Of a stretch of DNA of 64,000 bases, positions 48,601-54,509 are shown piece after piece; position 1 is the stretch's first letter; every line of letters starts with the position of its first letter. Below the pieces are notes generated by a model. That model saw nothing but the letters and a program-made list of their open reading frames with translations. It had not been told where the DNA came from and made no database searches. A program made the position numbers and the translations under genes. This stretch comes from Gammaproteobacteria bacterium (lineage in GTDB: Bacteria > Pseudomonadota > Gammaproteobacteria > GRL18), in the NCBI GenBank assembly GCA_026994225.1, contig JALWRI010000097.1:77042-141041 (forward strand), read 5' to 3'.

Positions 48601-49502
48601 AAATCCTGTAATGTTTCTGCACGGACAGGCTCTGCGCCAGTGAAGGCAACACGCCAGGAGCGTAAATCTAAATCTAATATTTGTTCTGCTTTGATATGTC
48701 GTAAACAATGTGCATACGCAAAATTAGGGCCGCCACTGGTAGTAATTTGTAGTTCACTAATTAGTTGTAACCAACGTAAAGGTTTTTGTAAAAATAATGT
48801 AGGGGGCATTAATGTAACAGGAAAATTACCATATAAAGGAGCAAGCACTCCGCCAATTAATCCCATATCGTGGAACAGAGGTAGCCAAATCAATCCTTTA
48901 CTTTCTTCATTGTGTCCAAAAGCGGTATGAATTAATGCTAAATTTTGCATAATATTAGCATGTGTTACCATCACACCTTTAGGTGTTCCTGTAGAACCTG
49001 AGGTATATTGTAAAAATGCACATTGTTCTAGTTCGACCTTTTTTAAGGTCGTGTGAGATATGCTTGCAAGGTCATATTGATCAGTGCATAACACTATTAA
49101 ATCCTGTAATGCCGGAACGTTAAAAAAAGGTTTAGTTAATTGATACATTTTAGCTGTCGTTAAGATACATACTGGCTGACAATCTGCAATTATATTCAAT
49201 AAACGCTGATTTTTTTGATTTTTACGAGGAGGGTACGCAGGAACAGCAATGACTTGTGCCAATAAACAAGCAAAAAATGCAATCACAAATTCTAATCCTG
49301 AAGGAAAGAGTAATAATACACGTTCTCCAGGTGCAATCTGTTGTAGTAATTGTTGGCTTAATAGACGAGCTTGTTGATAAATATCTTGATAGCTTTTTTC
49401 TTCTATTGTATCAGTCGTGTCATTAATAAAACGGTAGGCAATTTTAGTCGCATCTTGTTCTGCACGCCATTGTAGTAATGTATTTAAGTTAGATCTATCC
49501 AT
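36378..49502 (-). CDS. FAAL-initiated lipopeptide NRPS, three modules (4,374 aa)
   Basis: ATG at 49502 is chosen; an in-frame TTG at 49526 would add eight residues. Domain order with active residues: FAAL, ACP (S652); C1 (HHIIADG from H860), A1, T1 (S1723); C2 (HHIISDG from H1910), a second C-family domain C* (HHLIMDG from H2360), A2, T2 (S3226); C3 (HHIITDA from H3427), A3, T3 (S4315); acidic tail. Specificity codes: A1 D-A-W-Q-F-G-L-I-D (Gln-like), A2 D-L-K-N-I-G-S-D-I (unassigned), A3 D-V-Q-F-I-A-Q-V-V (Pro-like). The expected product is an N-acylated tripeptide, possibly extended by another protein. There is no Cy or thioesterase domain. The gene starts 72 bases after gpsA on the same strand with no clear terminator between, so it may be read from that operon. 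Confidence 0.93.
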   Translation of the reverse strand: MDRSNLNTLLQWRAEQDATKIAYRFINDTTDTIEEKSYQDIYQQARLLSQQLLQQIAPGERVLLLFPSGLEFVIAFFACLLAQVIAVPAYPPRKNQKNQRLLNIIADCQPVCILTTAKMYQLTKPFFNVPALQDLIVLCTDQYDLASISHTTLKKVELEQCAFLQYTSGSTGTPKGVMVTHANIMQNLALIHTAFGHNEESKGLIWLPLFHDMGLIGGVLAPLYGNFPVTLMPPTLFLQKPLRWLQLISELQITTSGGPNFAYAHCLRHIKAEQILDLDLRSWRVAFTGAEPVRAETLQDFSHTFALCGFSPEAFYPCYGMAEATLFVSGIDRTKSPRIVHLDSQALQQHQIIPARYQQHSKKGITQVVSCGKPGKGYTLEIVDPKQHIPCQGIGEIWLQGKSISAGYWHQAETNQQVFAAYLANDKQATSWYRTGDLGFILHEELYITGRLKDVIIIRGRNYYPQDIEHAVEKVHPALQHNAGVAFAVEQNQEEQLIIIQELQRHFLRDPVIHTLPHTIREAISKQFELQVKAIILLKPGRLPKTSSGKVQRHASKQAFLDKTLAGEIVLTSPVDSEAGNDQVQDKIQSSAEIKTQQDKLSIDWKMILGADTASQKNLLWQAIVQILAQLSSIPVTDIQPTHRLLELGIDSVSITRFSVLLEEGLGIHIALSALFDMDTLNDLQQYILQQLGNKDHQPLSTSSETGIPVLPRDTPLPLSSAQQRFWFMDQMQVGNEKGQHNIFIALRLQGHLQLTALEAAFETVIARHEALRTTFFVEQGVVRQEIRKPYPFKLEIHYDLSRLNGTLQRQQLQDIMQEELSRSFDLTRGASLRYRRINLIRARMVQLGGQSYALLLNIHHIIADGWSMAILMQEIVTLYNANIQQQSLSLPALAIQYPDYAAWQQQLLHSEYAKKLAKYWQQQLHNAPVLELPSDYPRSAKKTIAGDNYYFHVPHDIAEKIPQFAVKQNVTVYVIFLSAFYTLLYHYTQQEDLSIGTVVANRRKKCLESIVGCFVNTLVLRQQLSANMSFTELLKAVKHTTNTAWEHQDYPFDKVVESLANKRDVSINPLFQVMFAMQNDPLAEINMEQVTVEKIQLDPKIAQFDLNLEIIRHKNAFSARLEYSRELFSLESIHHFSTYYLYLLQQVLAYPERALLQYQLMNSKQIQTIYQYAQGNKVALPESATLDQLLAEKIQQHPYHIAVIAQEQYITYQQLGQQATQWAHYIQSHSKDHPVIAVCMHRSVAMVVAFYACLQAGKAYLPLDPDYPKARLQYMLKDSQADMLLIHTPTQTVVDELGIDIVTVNIETQEDLPRLDQALHYSDPEKIAYMIYTSGSSGQPKGVMISHKAAVNHMLWMIKTFHLHNEVVLQKTPCSFDASVWEFWASLLSLSTIVMAKPEGHREPEYLIDIIQKENITLLQTVPSLLKALLATKRLHECQSLRLFFCGGEVLNAALAKQYYQVMDNAPLINLYGPTEACIDSSFYRVPDTVKEGETVAIGSAIDNVSIYIVNPHYTLMPVGIPGEIVIAGAALAKGYWNNPLLTKEKFVITELPEKVIYKTGDKGRYRQDGSIEYLGRIDEQVKLRGFRIELDEISYTLNRHQHIENSTVILKGEDENAALIAFICVQDILPPQRALRQFLLQYLPEYMVPYQFITLDTLPLTANGKVDKNALYAMHIALPTKTYIAPHTPLERELVALWKTLLDDTGEIGREDNFFELGGHSLLATQLLGNIQQKYQKKIALKDFFSEPTIAATAQAIEKNNTIDAKISPAPAQDHYPLSFAQQRIWLTEKLGNMGSAYNMPASFHLKGKVDIARLEMAWQKILQRHHILHARFFEYQGQLLQRIEIEEKWQCIITDLTHLDYALAMEEAEKKAEQESAYHFNLDGDQLLRVHIIFITQLETLLLVNIHHIISDGWSVAILLQELQHYYNHAEKILPPLPIQYIDYVLWQRQTITQVTQTSLSYWQQHLINVPEVSTLPSNKQRPLIQSVNGRNETFTVSEKLTLQLKYFTEQHNCTLFMVLVAAYHILLRHYLKKDDICIGIPSAGRILETEGLIGCFIQALAIRVCIPGKPNIKTFMQQIKTIMLDAYTHQDVPFEVILDSLHIERNPAYPPLVQLGFAFNQARLGDFSLQDIDISQWNIPTYTAKYDVTFFLEEQGDILSGTVEYNTDLYLASTIRDLIQHYLTLLEHLVNATDSYLVDNLALIDTDNLIALLGLHTQQIAGIFPLSPIQQDMYWEAMRNPETLRHSFGMQYQLPYEIDINCWKQAIQSCTQRYAVLRCCFKKTDKPYLAPAYQYIDNSVQASIQSVAWEHPQNIQDIQQYCHDFIYRQFDLDTDPLLEHLLIRDTDQVTGVIRVHHLIMDGIGITTLFKHILASYQAIIEKRPLTEEENVDDYAAVLNTLNYFDSSENIAYLKNLGNKVSALDYFSPTKTNQNISDGAFKAEQYLLDNAMQKRVKQFCKTYRITPAIYFRTLYALLLANYTAISDDFIIYEVASGRNKENSQHLGCFFQQLAFIIPVELFLTNHTLKYLFGVMKQQQKQTYQHTGLSITAQQQYLPQGKCQFSFNYYNFSTDYTLGQQSVTVELKPPQTSPSEVQLIVQVVDQCFQLQLYYAPENFDGEGFLTRLKIVNNNLLKHYQQNTLNECYLTDIDLISAEEKQQLINLSNNQYDLPAVQSVAELMTQQAEKTPTDIALISAKVSMEYATLHQAANRLAHYLQPFAKKETAVVLLFDRGVEMMVALLASIKAGLTYLPIDAGYPKQRLLYLLEDSDTSLIITQPHLDVYLPDKALIVITLDEQGNIVPEPELTLPDQNIAVSTTLDSILYMIYTSGSTGKPKGTLVTQQGEINLLQWYMREFSMQASDKLLLMSAFGFDLTQKNLLAPLCCGAKLVIPPATPYDPEVLSHYIATYRITWINCAPSAFYPLLLLDKSDSRLQSLRYVILGGEPINFNQLKSWLKNSCCTLVNSYGPTECTDIAAFYSVDVERDNNPIPIGKANDNVHLYILNSLQQLLPKGIPGQLSITGKGVGAGYWNAAEKTADVFIDNPYYDEGKKDITDASAYQRLYLTGDIVYYDVWDNIVYLGRKDHQIKLRGLRIETGEIENCLKTFEGIEDALVLVDKDQLVAYLVASASFVSNDAQIRQYLADYLPSYMIPVQYSILTAWPLTANGKIDRNALPAIEENIPLALPDTVTEITLAGIWSSILGIAQIGLQHHFFELGGHSLLVTQLAARIRQTFKIDIALRDLFERPVFINQAAYIDTLLQQNTLLDLPELVKIARDKNIPLSFPQQRLWFLDQYATKTPWYNLSSALVLKGQLDIEILRQAFEKLIHRHEILRTTFFLKDAKACQEIRAVSSWKLMVDYDLSALPGALQEQEVQIIAQEEASRSFDLTRGTLLRYRRVNLFRTRLIRLNSEQHILLLVMHHIITDAWSMGVLVKEIAHYYKALCNNTAIALPELSIQYADYAHWQQQCWEGGFWEQEYHYWQQQLKDVAILELPTDYPRTKNKGHTGKQFTLSFPEQLSHDIKQCSQQQDVTLFMTLLSAFKLLLAYYSSQKDICVGTPIAGRTHVELEALIGFFVNTLALRSQIDLDKPFSKIIQQVKETTLAAYAHQHTPFEKLVEVLHCEREGDTTPLFQVMFILQNVPFEVISLPDLEMHRYPIANHTAKFELSLALWEENNTLQANMEYHTALFSADTIARMMQHYQNILYAIVENWEQPIANMDLLSLQEKQELFSWNETQIIHPALCVHGLFIQQAEATPDTIALIFEDQVLTYQELHIQSNQLAHYLLQHVSAEQAVIGLCVNRSIAMIVAMLGILKAGKGYVPLDPNYPAERLAYMLKDSDIHLVLTQQSVQAVLPFTVKKVLLDTKDTHFSNFSGQDILLPVAPQQIAYIIYTSGSTGKPKGVAMPHQVLNNLLHWQKQQSYTLSGTYAPRTLQFASYSFDVSFQEIFATLCWGGSLVCIDEKTRQDFPALISILQQYHIQRLFLPYIALQHLSMVVKDQVGQLSYNATITWMQNTLGSLEQVITAGEQLNITASIASLFHHLPDCQLINQYGPSETHVVTAYVLPKDRSLWDTLPPIGKPIDNAKMYVLNAQLQRLPKGIAGELYIAGDCLALGYWQNDSMTAERFIPDPFAQKEGTRMYRTGDIVRYNAEGEIEYLDRIDQQVKIRGYRIELGEIEIALMQHEAVRNAVVQIQKDQAKGNYLVAYVELNNTQHIEERTLRQFIQKTLPDYMLPSAFVLLDKLPLTPSGKIDRKSLPQVESAWSVTAQGYVTASYELEQQLVDIMQHVLQREKIGIEDNFFEIGGHSLLATQFISHVQDTLQIPLPLKVLFNAPTIKEMAAYLNTVQWLASLPEDIEEDEYMDFPG
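39690..44189 (-). other. Second NRPS module 2: C-C*-A-T (tandem condensation domains)
   Basis: C2 has 'YPLSFAQQRIWL' and HHIISDG. Directly after it, with no carrier between, comes another C-superfamily domain beginning 'GIFPLSPIQQDMYW' (near nt 42,825) with HHLIMDG. A2 then has pocket D-L-K-N-I-G-S-D-I; the Asp at 330 might suit a basic side chain, but this is weak. T2 serine is S3226 (LGGHS). The extra domain could epimerise, dehydrate, recruit a tailoring enzyme or add a branch; sequence alone does not decide. Confidence 0.75.
44190..47384 (-). other. Second NRPS module 1: C-A(Gln-like)-T
   Basis: C1 ('LPLSSAQQRFWFMDQM', HHIIADG) receives the acyl chain. It shares an unusual 'SRSFDLTRG...LRYRR' stretch with C3, so the two are close paralogues. 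A1 ('YTSGSSGQPKG') has code D-A-W-Q-F-G-L-I-D, which I associate with glutamine. T1 serine is S1723. Confidence 0.75.
47385..49502 (-). other. Second NRPS loading region: FAAL + ACP
   Basis: The FAAL carries 'FLQYTSGSTGTPKGVMVTH', 'WLPLFHDMGLIGG', 'YGMAEATLF', 'YRTGDLGFI', 'GRLKDVIIIRGRNYYPQDIE' and 'LPKTSSGKVQR'. A linker with acidic and Gln-rich residues precedes the ACP ('ELGIDSVSITRF', S652). It is clearly related to the giant synthetase's loading region, so both assembly lines start with a fatty acid. Confidence 0.88.
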
Positions 49503-49574
49503 TGCTTGTTGATCCCCCCAAATCAATGTTAAAATACAGGCTTTACAGCAACAAAATGTAACGGTATTTTTTAA

Positions 49575-50567
49575 TTATTCTGATTTTTGTTCCCGAGATA
49601 ATAGTGCTGTAACGGCATCTTCAGGTGTTTGTTGTTGGTATAAAACTTGATAAACTTGTTCTATAATAGGAATTTCTACATTAATATTTTGAGCAAGGTG
49701 GTAAATGGCCTGTGCATTGGCTACCCCTTCTACAACCTGTTGTATTTCTTGTTGTGCTTGTTCAACAGAAAAGCCTTTTGCCAAAGCAAGCCCCATGCGC
49801 CGATTACGAGATTGATTATCTGTACAGGTTAGGAGTAAATCGCCTAAGCCAGCAAGCCCCATTAAGGTTTCTTTGTGTCCACCTAATGCTTCACTAATAC
49901 GGCAAATTTCGGCCAAACCACGAGTAATCAATGCTGAACGGGTATTTGCGCCAAATCCTAAACCATCGGCAATCCCCGCTGCAATCGCTAAAACATTTTT
50001 ACATGCTCCAGCAATTTCTATGGCTATCATATCCTTACTGGTATAAGGACGAAAGGTTTTAGAACGTAGGATTTTTGCTAAATGTTGTGAGTAATTATCG
50101 TTCTTTGATGCAATCGTTACTGCTGTTGGGTATCCTAATGCTACCTCATTGGCAAAAGTGGGGCCTGAAATAATAGCAACTGTAGTTTGTTGTCCAAAAA
50201 TATCAAAAACAACCTTATGCAGTAGGTTATAAGTGATTTGCTCTAATCCCTTACTTGCCCAGGATATTTTTTTTAAATGCGGTTGATAGCGATGTACTTT
50301 TTCTAATAATTGTCGAAAAGCATGGCTAGGAACGACAACCAGAATATCATCGGCTTGCGCTAATACTTTTTTTAAATTGCTACTAGGAATAAGGTTTTTG
50401 GGGAAAGGGATGCCAGGCAAGAAATAGGGGTTGCAAGATTGTTTTGCCATTTCTTGCATCCGTTCAACATTACGTCCCCAAAGTAAGGTTTGATGACCAT
50501 TGTTAGCAACAAGTAATGCTAATGCTGTTCCCCAAGAACCTGCACCTAAAACTGCAATGTTTGACAT
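49575..50567 (-). CDS. gpsA: Glycerol-3-phosphate dehydrogenase [NAD(P)+]
   Basis: Makes sn-glycerol 3-phosphate from dihydroxyacetone phosphate for phospholipid synthesis in the cytoplasm. From ATG 50567 the protein has 330 residues, the usual length, and opens with the Rossmann motif 'IAVLGAGSWGTALALL'. Further family segments are 'SKGLE', 'SGPTFANEVALGYPTAV', the catalytic-lysine region 'GACKNVLAIAAGIADGLG' and 'RGLAEI'. An upstream in-frame ATG would overlap secB and lacks the family N-terminus. The gene follows secB by 4 bases, as in many gammaproteobacteria, so they are co-transcribed. The second NRPS gene begins 72 bases downstream. Confidence 0.96.
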   Translation of the reverse strand: MSNIAVLGAGSWGTALALLVANNGHQTLLWGRNVERMQEMAKQSCNPYFLPGIPFPKNLIPSSNLKKVLAQADDILVVVPSHAFRQLLEKVHRYQPHLKKISWASKGLEQITYNLLHKVVFDIFGQQTTVAIISGPTFANEVALGYPTAVTIASKNDNYSQHLAKILRSKTFRPYTSKDMIAIEIAGACKNVLAIAAGIADGLGFGANTRSALITRGLAEICRISEALGGHKETLMGLAGLGDLLLTCTDNQSRNRRMGLALAKGFSVEQAQQEIQQVVEGVANAQAIYHLAQNINVEIPIIEQVYQVLYQQQTPEDAVTALLSREQKSE

Positions 50568-50571
50568 ATAA

Positions 50572-51066
50572 CTATTGTGTTGTCGTATTATTTGCTTGTG
50601 CCTGCGCCTTTTTTTCATGTAAATGTTGCTGATATAACATATCAAAATTAACAGGCTGTAATAATAATTGAGGAAATCCTCCCTTAGTGACTAAATCTGA
50701 TACAGCTTCACGAGCAAAGGGAAATAATTCTCCAGGACAATAACCGCCAAGGATTGCTTCTAGTTGTTGTTCGGGGTAACCATTAATAACAAAGATACCC
50801 GCTTGATGCACTTCAACCAAAAAAGCTGTCTCTTCTTTTATTTTAGTGGTTACTGTAATAGTTAATACTACTTCAAATAAATTTTCCTCTGCTGAAATTT
50901 TATTTGGTTTAGAATGCATTTCCATTTTCACTTCAGGATTCCACTGAGCTGAAAATATTTTAGGGGAATTAGGTGTTTCATAAGACACATCCTTGATATA
51001 TACCTTTTGTATAATGATGTGTTGTGGTGGGAGATTTGCTTGATTATTATTATTTTCTTCAGCCAT
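50572..51066 (-). CDS. secB: Protein-export chaperone SecB
   Basis: A tetrameric cytoplasmic chaperone that holds preproteins unfolded for SecA. The 164-residue product has the family core: 'QKVYIKDVSYETPNSPKIF', 'EENLFEVVLTITVT', 'AFLVEVHQAGIF', 'ILGGYCPGELFPFAREAVSDLV' and 'GGFPQLLLQPVNFDMLYQ'. The start at 51066 is preferred over the ATG at 51075 because AGGA lies 7-8 bases before it. It sits between trxC (15-base gap) and gpsA (4-base gap) in a tight operon. Confidence 0.96.
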   Translation of the reverse strand: MAEENNNNQANLPPQHIIIQKVYIKDVSYETPNSPKIFSAQWNPEVKMEMHSKPNKISAEENLFEVVLTITVTTKIKEETAFLVEVHQAGIFVINGYPEQQLEAILGGYCPGELFPFAREAVSDLVTKGGFPQLLLQPVNFDMLYQQHLHEKKAQAQANNTTTQ

Positions 51067-51081
51067 AAATTTCATCCTAAT

Positions 51082-51513
51082 TTATAAAAATTGTTGTAAC
51101 CAGCGTGATAAACTTTGCCCATCCATAGCACCTGCCTGGCGAGCAATTTCTTTTCCTTTAGAGAATAAGGCAATAGTAGGAATACTACGAATAGCATATT
51201 GTCCCGCAAGGGATTGTTCTTGTTCCGTATTTACTTTTAAAAAACTCACTTTATGCGCCCATTGTTGGGCTGTTTGAGTAAATATAGGTGCCATCATTTG
51301 ACAAGGCCCACACCAGCTTGCCCAAAAATCAACAACAAAGGGTAATGTATGACGTTGCAAATAACGCTTAAAAATATCTTGATTAGCATTAATAACTTGC
51401 CCATCGAGTAATACCTTTTGGCAATGACCACATTTACCAGACAGGTGTAATTTCTCAAAAGGGATACGATTAATTTTATAACAGTGAGGACAAACAATAT
51501 GTAAAGGGTTCAT
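51082..51513 (-). CDS. trxC: Thioredoxin 2 (zinc-finger type)
   Basis: A 143-residue cytoplasmic disulfide reductase. The N-terminal extension has two CxxC pairs (C8/C11 and C28/C31), the zinc-binding module that separates TrxC from TrxA. The thioredoxin fold follows with active site WCGPC at residues 67-71 and cis-Pro motif 'SIPTIALF'. The gene lies between grxC (12-base gap) and secB (15-base gap). The clustering with a glutaredoxin, a rhodanese and a thiol-type ArsR regulator points to sulfur or thiol redox stress; that link is inferred. Confidence 0.93.
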   Translation of the reverse strand: MNPLHIVCPHCYKINRIPFEKLHLSGKCGHCQKVLLDGQVINANQDIFKRYLQRHTLPFVVDFWASWCGPCQMMAPIFTQTAQQWAHKVSFLKVNTEQEQSLAGQYAIRSIPTIALFSKGKEIARQAGAMDGQSLSRWLQQFL

Positions 51514-51525
51514 AAAGCAACCTCA

Positions 51526-51801
51526 TTAGGTTTTAGCTAATAAACTGTCAAGTTTTCCTTGTGACTCTAACGCATAGAGATCATCACAGCCACCAATATG
51601 TTGTGCATTAATAAATATTTGTGGAACAGACGTTAAACCGGCACTCCGTTCAATCATTTCATCACGGCGATGGGGCTCGGTATCTAAAGAAATTTCAGTA
51701 AATACGACAGACTTTGATTGTAATAGGTATTTAGCTCGGGTGCAATAAGGGCAATATCCACTACAGTAAATAACCACATCTGCTTGTTCTGCTTGAGGCA
51801 T
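51526..51801 (-). CDS. grxC: Glutaredoxin 3
   Basis: A 91-residue glutathione-dependent dithiol glutaredoxin. The active site CPYC is at residues 17-20, followed by the 'SVPQIFI' cis-Pro motif and the glutathione-binding 'IGGCDDL'. The length matches GrxC. It reduces protein disulfides and ribonucleotide reductase in the cytoplasm. The gene is 5 bases after the rhodanese gene, the same order as yibN-grxC in enterobacteria. Confidence 0.94.
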   Translation of the reverse strand: MPQAEQADVVIYCSGYCPYCTRAKYLLQSKSVVFTEISLDTEPHRRDEMIERSAGLTSVPQIFINAQHIGGCDDLYALESQGKLDSLLAKT

Positions 51802-51806
51802 AATTC

Positions 51807-52223
51807 TTATCCTTTATTAATAGGTAAGTTATCATTACTCCAGGCCAACATTCCACCTCGTAAATTATAGACATCTGTAAACCCTGCTTTAGTCAAGGTT
51901 TTGCAAGCATGAGTAGAACGATTACCTGTCTGGCAGGCGACAATGATACTCTGATCTTTGTATTTTTCCAGTTCTTTTATTTTCTCGGGGAGTTTTGCTA
52001 AAGGAATATGTTGAGAATTAATGATATGTCCCCGCTGATATTCATGTTCTTCCCGAATATCGAGTACAAGAGATTTTCCGGCATTCATTTTTTGTACACT
52101 TTGCAATGGGTCAAGACTTTTTACACCATTGATTAAAGGGTATATCAACATAAAGATGATAGCACCTAAAAGCATAAACCATAATAGATTATTTTGAGCG
52201 AATTCACTAAATTGTTCCATCAA
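51807..52223 (-). CDS. yibN: Membrane-anchored rhodanese-like protein (YibN type)
   Basis: 138 residues. A single N-terminal membrane helix at about residues 14-32 ('LWFMLLGAIIFMLIYPL') is followed by one rhodanese domain. The active-site loop is CQTGNRS with nucleophile C97, and the domain ends 'NLRGGMLAWSNDNLPI'. The domain should be a cytoplasmic sulfur carrier or sulfurtransferase held at the inner membrane. The catalytic cysteine and the basic residue of the loop are present, so it is likely active. It begins 55 bases after the ArsR-family gene. Confidence 0.9.
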   Translation of the reverse strand: MMEQFSEFAQNNLLWFMLLGAIIFMLIYPLINGVKSLDPLQSVQKMNAGKSLVLDIREEHEYQRGHIINSQHIPLAKLPEKIKELEKYKDQSIIVACQTGNRSTHACKTLTKAGFTDVYNLRGGMLAWSNDNLPINKG

Positions 52224-52278
52224 AATCCCTCAGTATCAGTTAATTTACTGTTAAAATATATACTAATAATTTTTGCTT

Positions 52279-52680
52279 TTATGTTAGCGTACAAAATACT
52301 TCACGCATCATACTAATAAGACGCAATGTTCTTGCATCACCTACACGATAATATACACGGTTTGCATCTTTTCGGGAAGCGAGGATACCTTTATCTCGTA
52401 AGATAGCAAGATGTTGAGAGATATTACTTTGTGAAGTGCCAACTTTGATAACAATATCCTGAACACTAATTTCCTTATCACCAAGAGTACATAAAATTTT
52501 TAAGCGTAAGGGATGTGACATGGCTTTTAATGAGCGAGATGCACGTTCAATATCTTCATCACGGGTCATTAATGACATATCAATTTCACAAGTTGCTTCA
52601 CTTTTAGAACGGGTATTTTCATGTGCATATGTAGTCATTTCGGCAACCTTTTGTGTAACTAATGTAAATGGTATTTTCAT
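52279..52680 (-). CDS. ArsR-family regulator, SqrR/HlyU-like
   Basis: A 133-residue winged-helix repressor: 'LKAMSHPLRLKILCTLGDKE', a helix-turn-helix around 'QDIVIKVGTSQSNISQHLAILRDKGIL' and the wing 'ASRKDANRVYYRV'. It lacks the metal-binding ELCVCDL motif of ArsR. Instead it has C64 (in ILCTL) and C130 (near the C-terminus), 66 residues apart. The persulfide/thiol sensors SqrR (C41/C107) and HlyU (C38/C104) have the same spacing. A sulfide- or thiol-responsive repressor is therefore likely; its position ahead of rhodanese, glutaredoxin and thioredoxin genes agrees. C31 is an extra cysteine in a variable N-terminal extension. Starts at Met15, Met35 or Met38 are possible. Confidence 0.85.
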   Translation of the reverse strand: MKIPFTLVTQKVAEMTTYAHENTRSKSEATCEIDMSLMTRDEDIERASRSLKAMSHPLRLKILCTLGDKEISVQDIVIKVGTSQSNISQHLAILRDKGILASRKDANRVYYRVGDARTLRLISMMREVFCTLT

Positions 52681-52851
52681 TATACTATATTATTATATTT
52701 TAAACGAGAGATAGATAATGTTTTTTACTATTTATAGAGGAAAAATATACTTTAATAGCAAATTACATAATAATATTGAAGGCTTATAAAAACAAAAAAA
52801 CATTTTTCTCAAAGATACATAAACTAAGAGTAGTTGATTATATCATGTCAG

Positions 52852-52882
52852 TTACATTAATTAGTTTTGATTATGCTATACT
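52852..52882 (+). promoter_or_regulatory. Candidate promoter of gpmI
   Basis: TATACT at 52877-52882 is preceded by TG one base upstream (an extended -10). A TTACAT hexamer lies at 52852-52857, 19 bases from the -10. The start codon is 35 bases downstream of the -10. Found by eye; no experimental support. Confidence 0.4.
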
Positions 52883-52917
52883 TTGGCTTTTTTATTATTT
52901 AGGTATATGATTTTATT

Positions 52918-54468
52918 ATGTCGATGAGACCAAAGCCGATACTTTTAATGATTTTGGATGGTTGGGGCTATTCAGAAAATACTGAAAATAATGCAGTAAT
53001 TCGAGCCCATACTCCTGTGTGGGATAAATTATGGGCAACCTGCCCTCATACCTTAATCAAGGCATCTGGTGCAGATGTTGGTTTGCCTGGTGGGCAGATG
53101 GGAAATTCAGAGGTAGGGCATCTGAACATTGGTGCTGGACGGGTTGTTTATCAAGAATTTACTCGGGTGAGTCGTTCTATTAAAACTGGCTCTTTTTTTC
53201 AAAATAATACGCTAGTGAGTGCCATTAAGGCAGCAATAGAAAAAGATAAAGCGGTGCATATTTTAGGTTTATTGTCTCCAGGTGGCGTACATAGCCATGA
53301 AGAACATATCCATGCAATGGTTAAACTAGCAGTGCAAGAAGGTGCAACAAAAGTCTATTTACATGGATTTTTAGATGGTAGAGATACTGCACCAAAAAGT
53401 GCTGAAAGCTCTATTCATTTAATGGAAGCTATTTTTGATAAGTTACAATGTGGACGTTTTGCTTCCATTATTGGGCGTTATTATGCTATGGATAGAGATC
53501 ATCGCTGGGATCGTATTAAATCTGCATACGATTTAATGACACAAGGATTAGCGCAATATCATGCAGATACAGCACTAGAAGGGTTACAATTAGCGTATCA
53601 ACGAGATGAAACCGATGAATTTGTCAAAGCAACCCAGATTGGGGAAAAAGTATGTATTGAAGATGGCGATGTGATCTTTTTTATGAATTATCGTTCTGAT
53701 CGAGCCAGACAAATTACTCGCCCTTTTATTGATAATGATTTTCAATGTTTTCTGTGTGAAAAAAAACCAGCCTTATCCGCATTTGTCAGCCTAACAGAAT
53801 ATTCTGCTAATTTTGATATTCCTGTAGCCTTTCCGGCAGAACGTTTTAAGAATGTATTAGGGGAATATTTATCTACGCTAGGGTTACATCAATTACGTAT
53901 TGCAGAAACAGAAAAATATGCCCATGTTACCTTTTTTATGAATGGTGGGCGAGATGAACCTTTCCCTTTTGAAGATAGAATTTTAGTCAATTCGCCACAC
54001 GTTGCTACCTATGATTTACAACCGGAAATGAGTGCGCCAGAAGTCACCCGAAAATTAGTAGATGCGATTGAAAGTGGTACTTATGACGTAATTATTTGTA
54101 ATTATGCTAATCCTGATATGGTAGGGCATACCGGAAACTTTATTGCTACTATTAAAGCATTAGAAAAGCTGGATAGTTATGTAGGGGAAGTTATTGAAGC
54201 GATACGTGCAGTCGGGGGGGAAGCACTTATTACCGCTGATCATGGTAATGCAGAAATGATGCGTAATCCAGAAACACAACAGGCTCATACTGCCCATACC
54301 AGTAATCCAGTACCATTAATATATATCGGTCGAGAACACTGTGAAATAGAAAATACGGGAAGTTTATCTGATTTAGCACCGACTATCTTGTATTTAATGG
54401 ATTTGAAAATTCCGGCAGAAATGAATGGACAGGCACTGATACATTTTGCTTCATCCGATAAAGCATAG
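52918..54468 (+). CDS. gpmI: 2,3-bisphosphoglycerate-independent phosphoglycerate mutase
   Basis: Interconverts 3- and 2-phosphoglycerate in glycolysis using Mn2+. The 516-residue length is typical. Alkaline-phosphatase-type metal motifs are visible: 'MILDGWG' (D14), the nucleophile S64 in '[13 protein letters not shown]', 'HSHEEHI', '[12 protein letters not shown]', '[14 protein letters not shown]', '[12 protein letters not shown]' and 'ITADHGNAE'. ATG at 52918 or 52924 may be used; neither has a strong ribosome site. It is first in a gpmI-envC-ctpA set, a conserved gammaproteobacterial arrangement, and divergent from the ArsR-family gene. Confidence 0.97.
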   Translation: MSMRPKPILLMILDGWGYSENTENNAVIRAHTPVWDKLWATCPHTLIKASGADVGLPGGQMGNSEVGHLNIGAGRVVYQEFTRVSRSIKTGSFFQNNTLVSAIKAAIEKDKAVHILGLLSPGGVHSHEEHIHAMVKLAVQEGATKVYLHGFLDGRDTAPKSAESSIHLMEAIFDKLQCGRFASIIGRYYAMDRDHRWDRIKSAYDLMTQGLAQYHADTALEGLQLAYQRDETDEFVKATQIGEKVCIEDGDVIFFMNYRSDRARQITRPFIDNDFQCFLCEKKPALSAFVSLTEYSANFDIPVAFPAERFKNVLGEYLSTLGLHQLRIAETEKYAHVTFFMNGGRDEPFPFEDRILVNSPHVATYDLQPEMSAPEVTRKLVDAIESGTYDVIICNYANPDMVGHTGNFIATIKALEKLDSYVGEVIEAIRAVGGEALITADHGNAEMMRNPETQQAHTAHTSNPVPLIYIGREHCEIENTGSLSDLAPTILYLMDLKIPAEMNGQALIHFASSDKA

Positions 54469-54509
54469 TTAACTATCTGTTATTATGTAGATAACTATCC
54501 ATATCCAGT

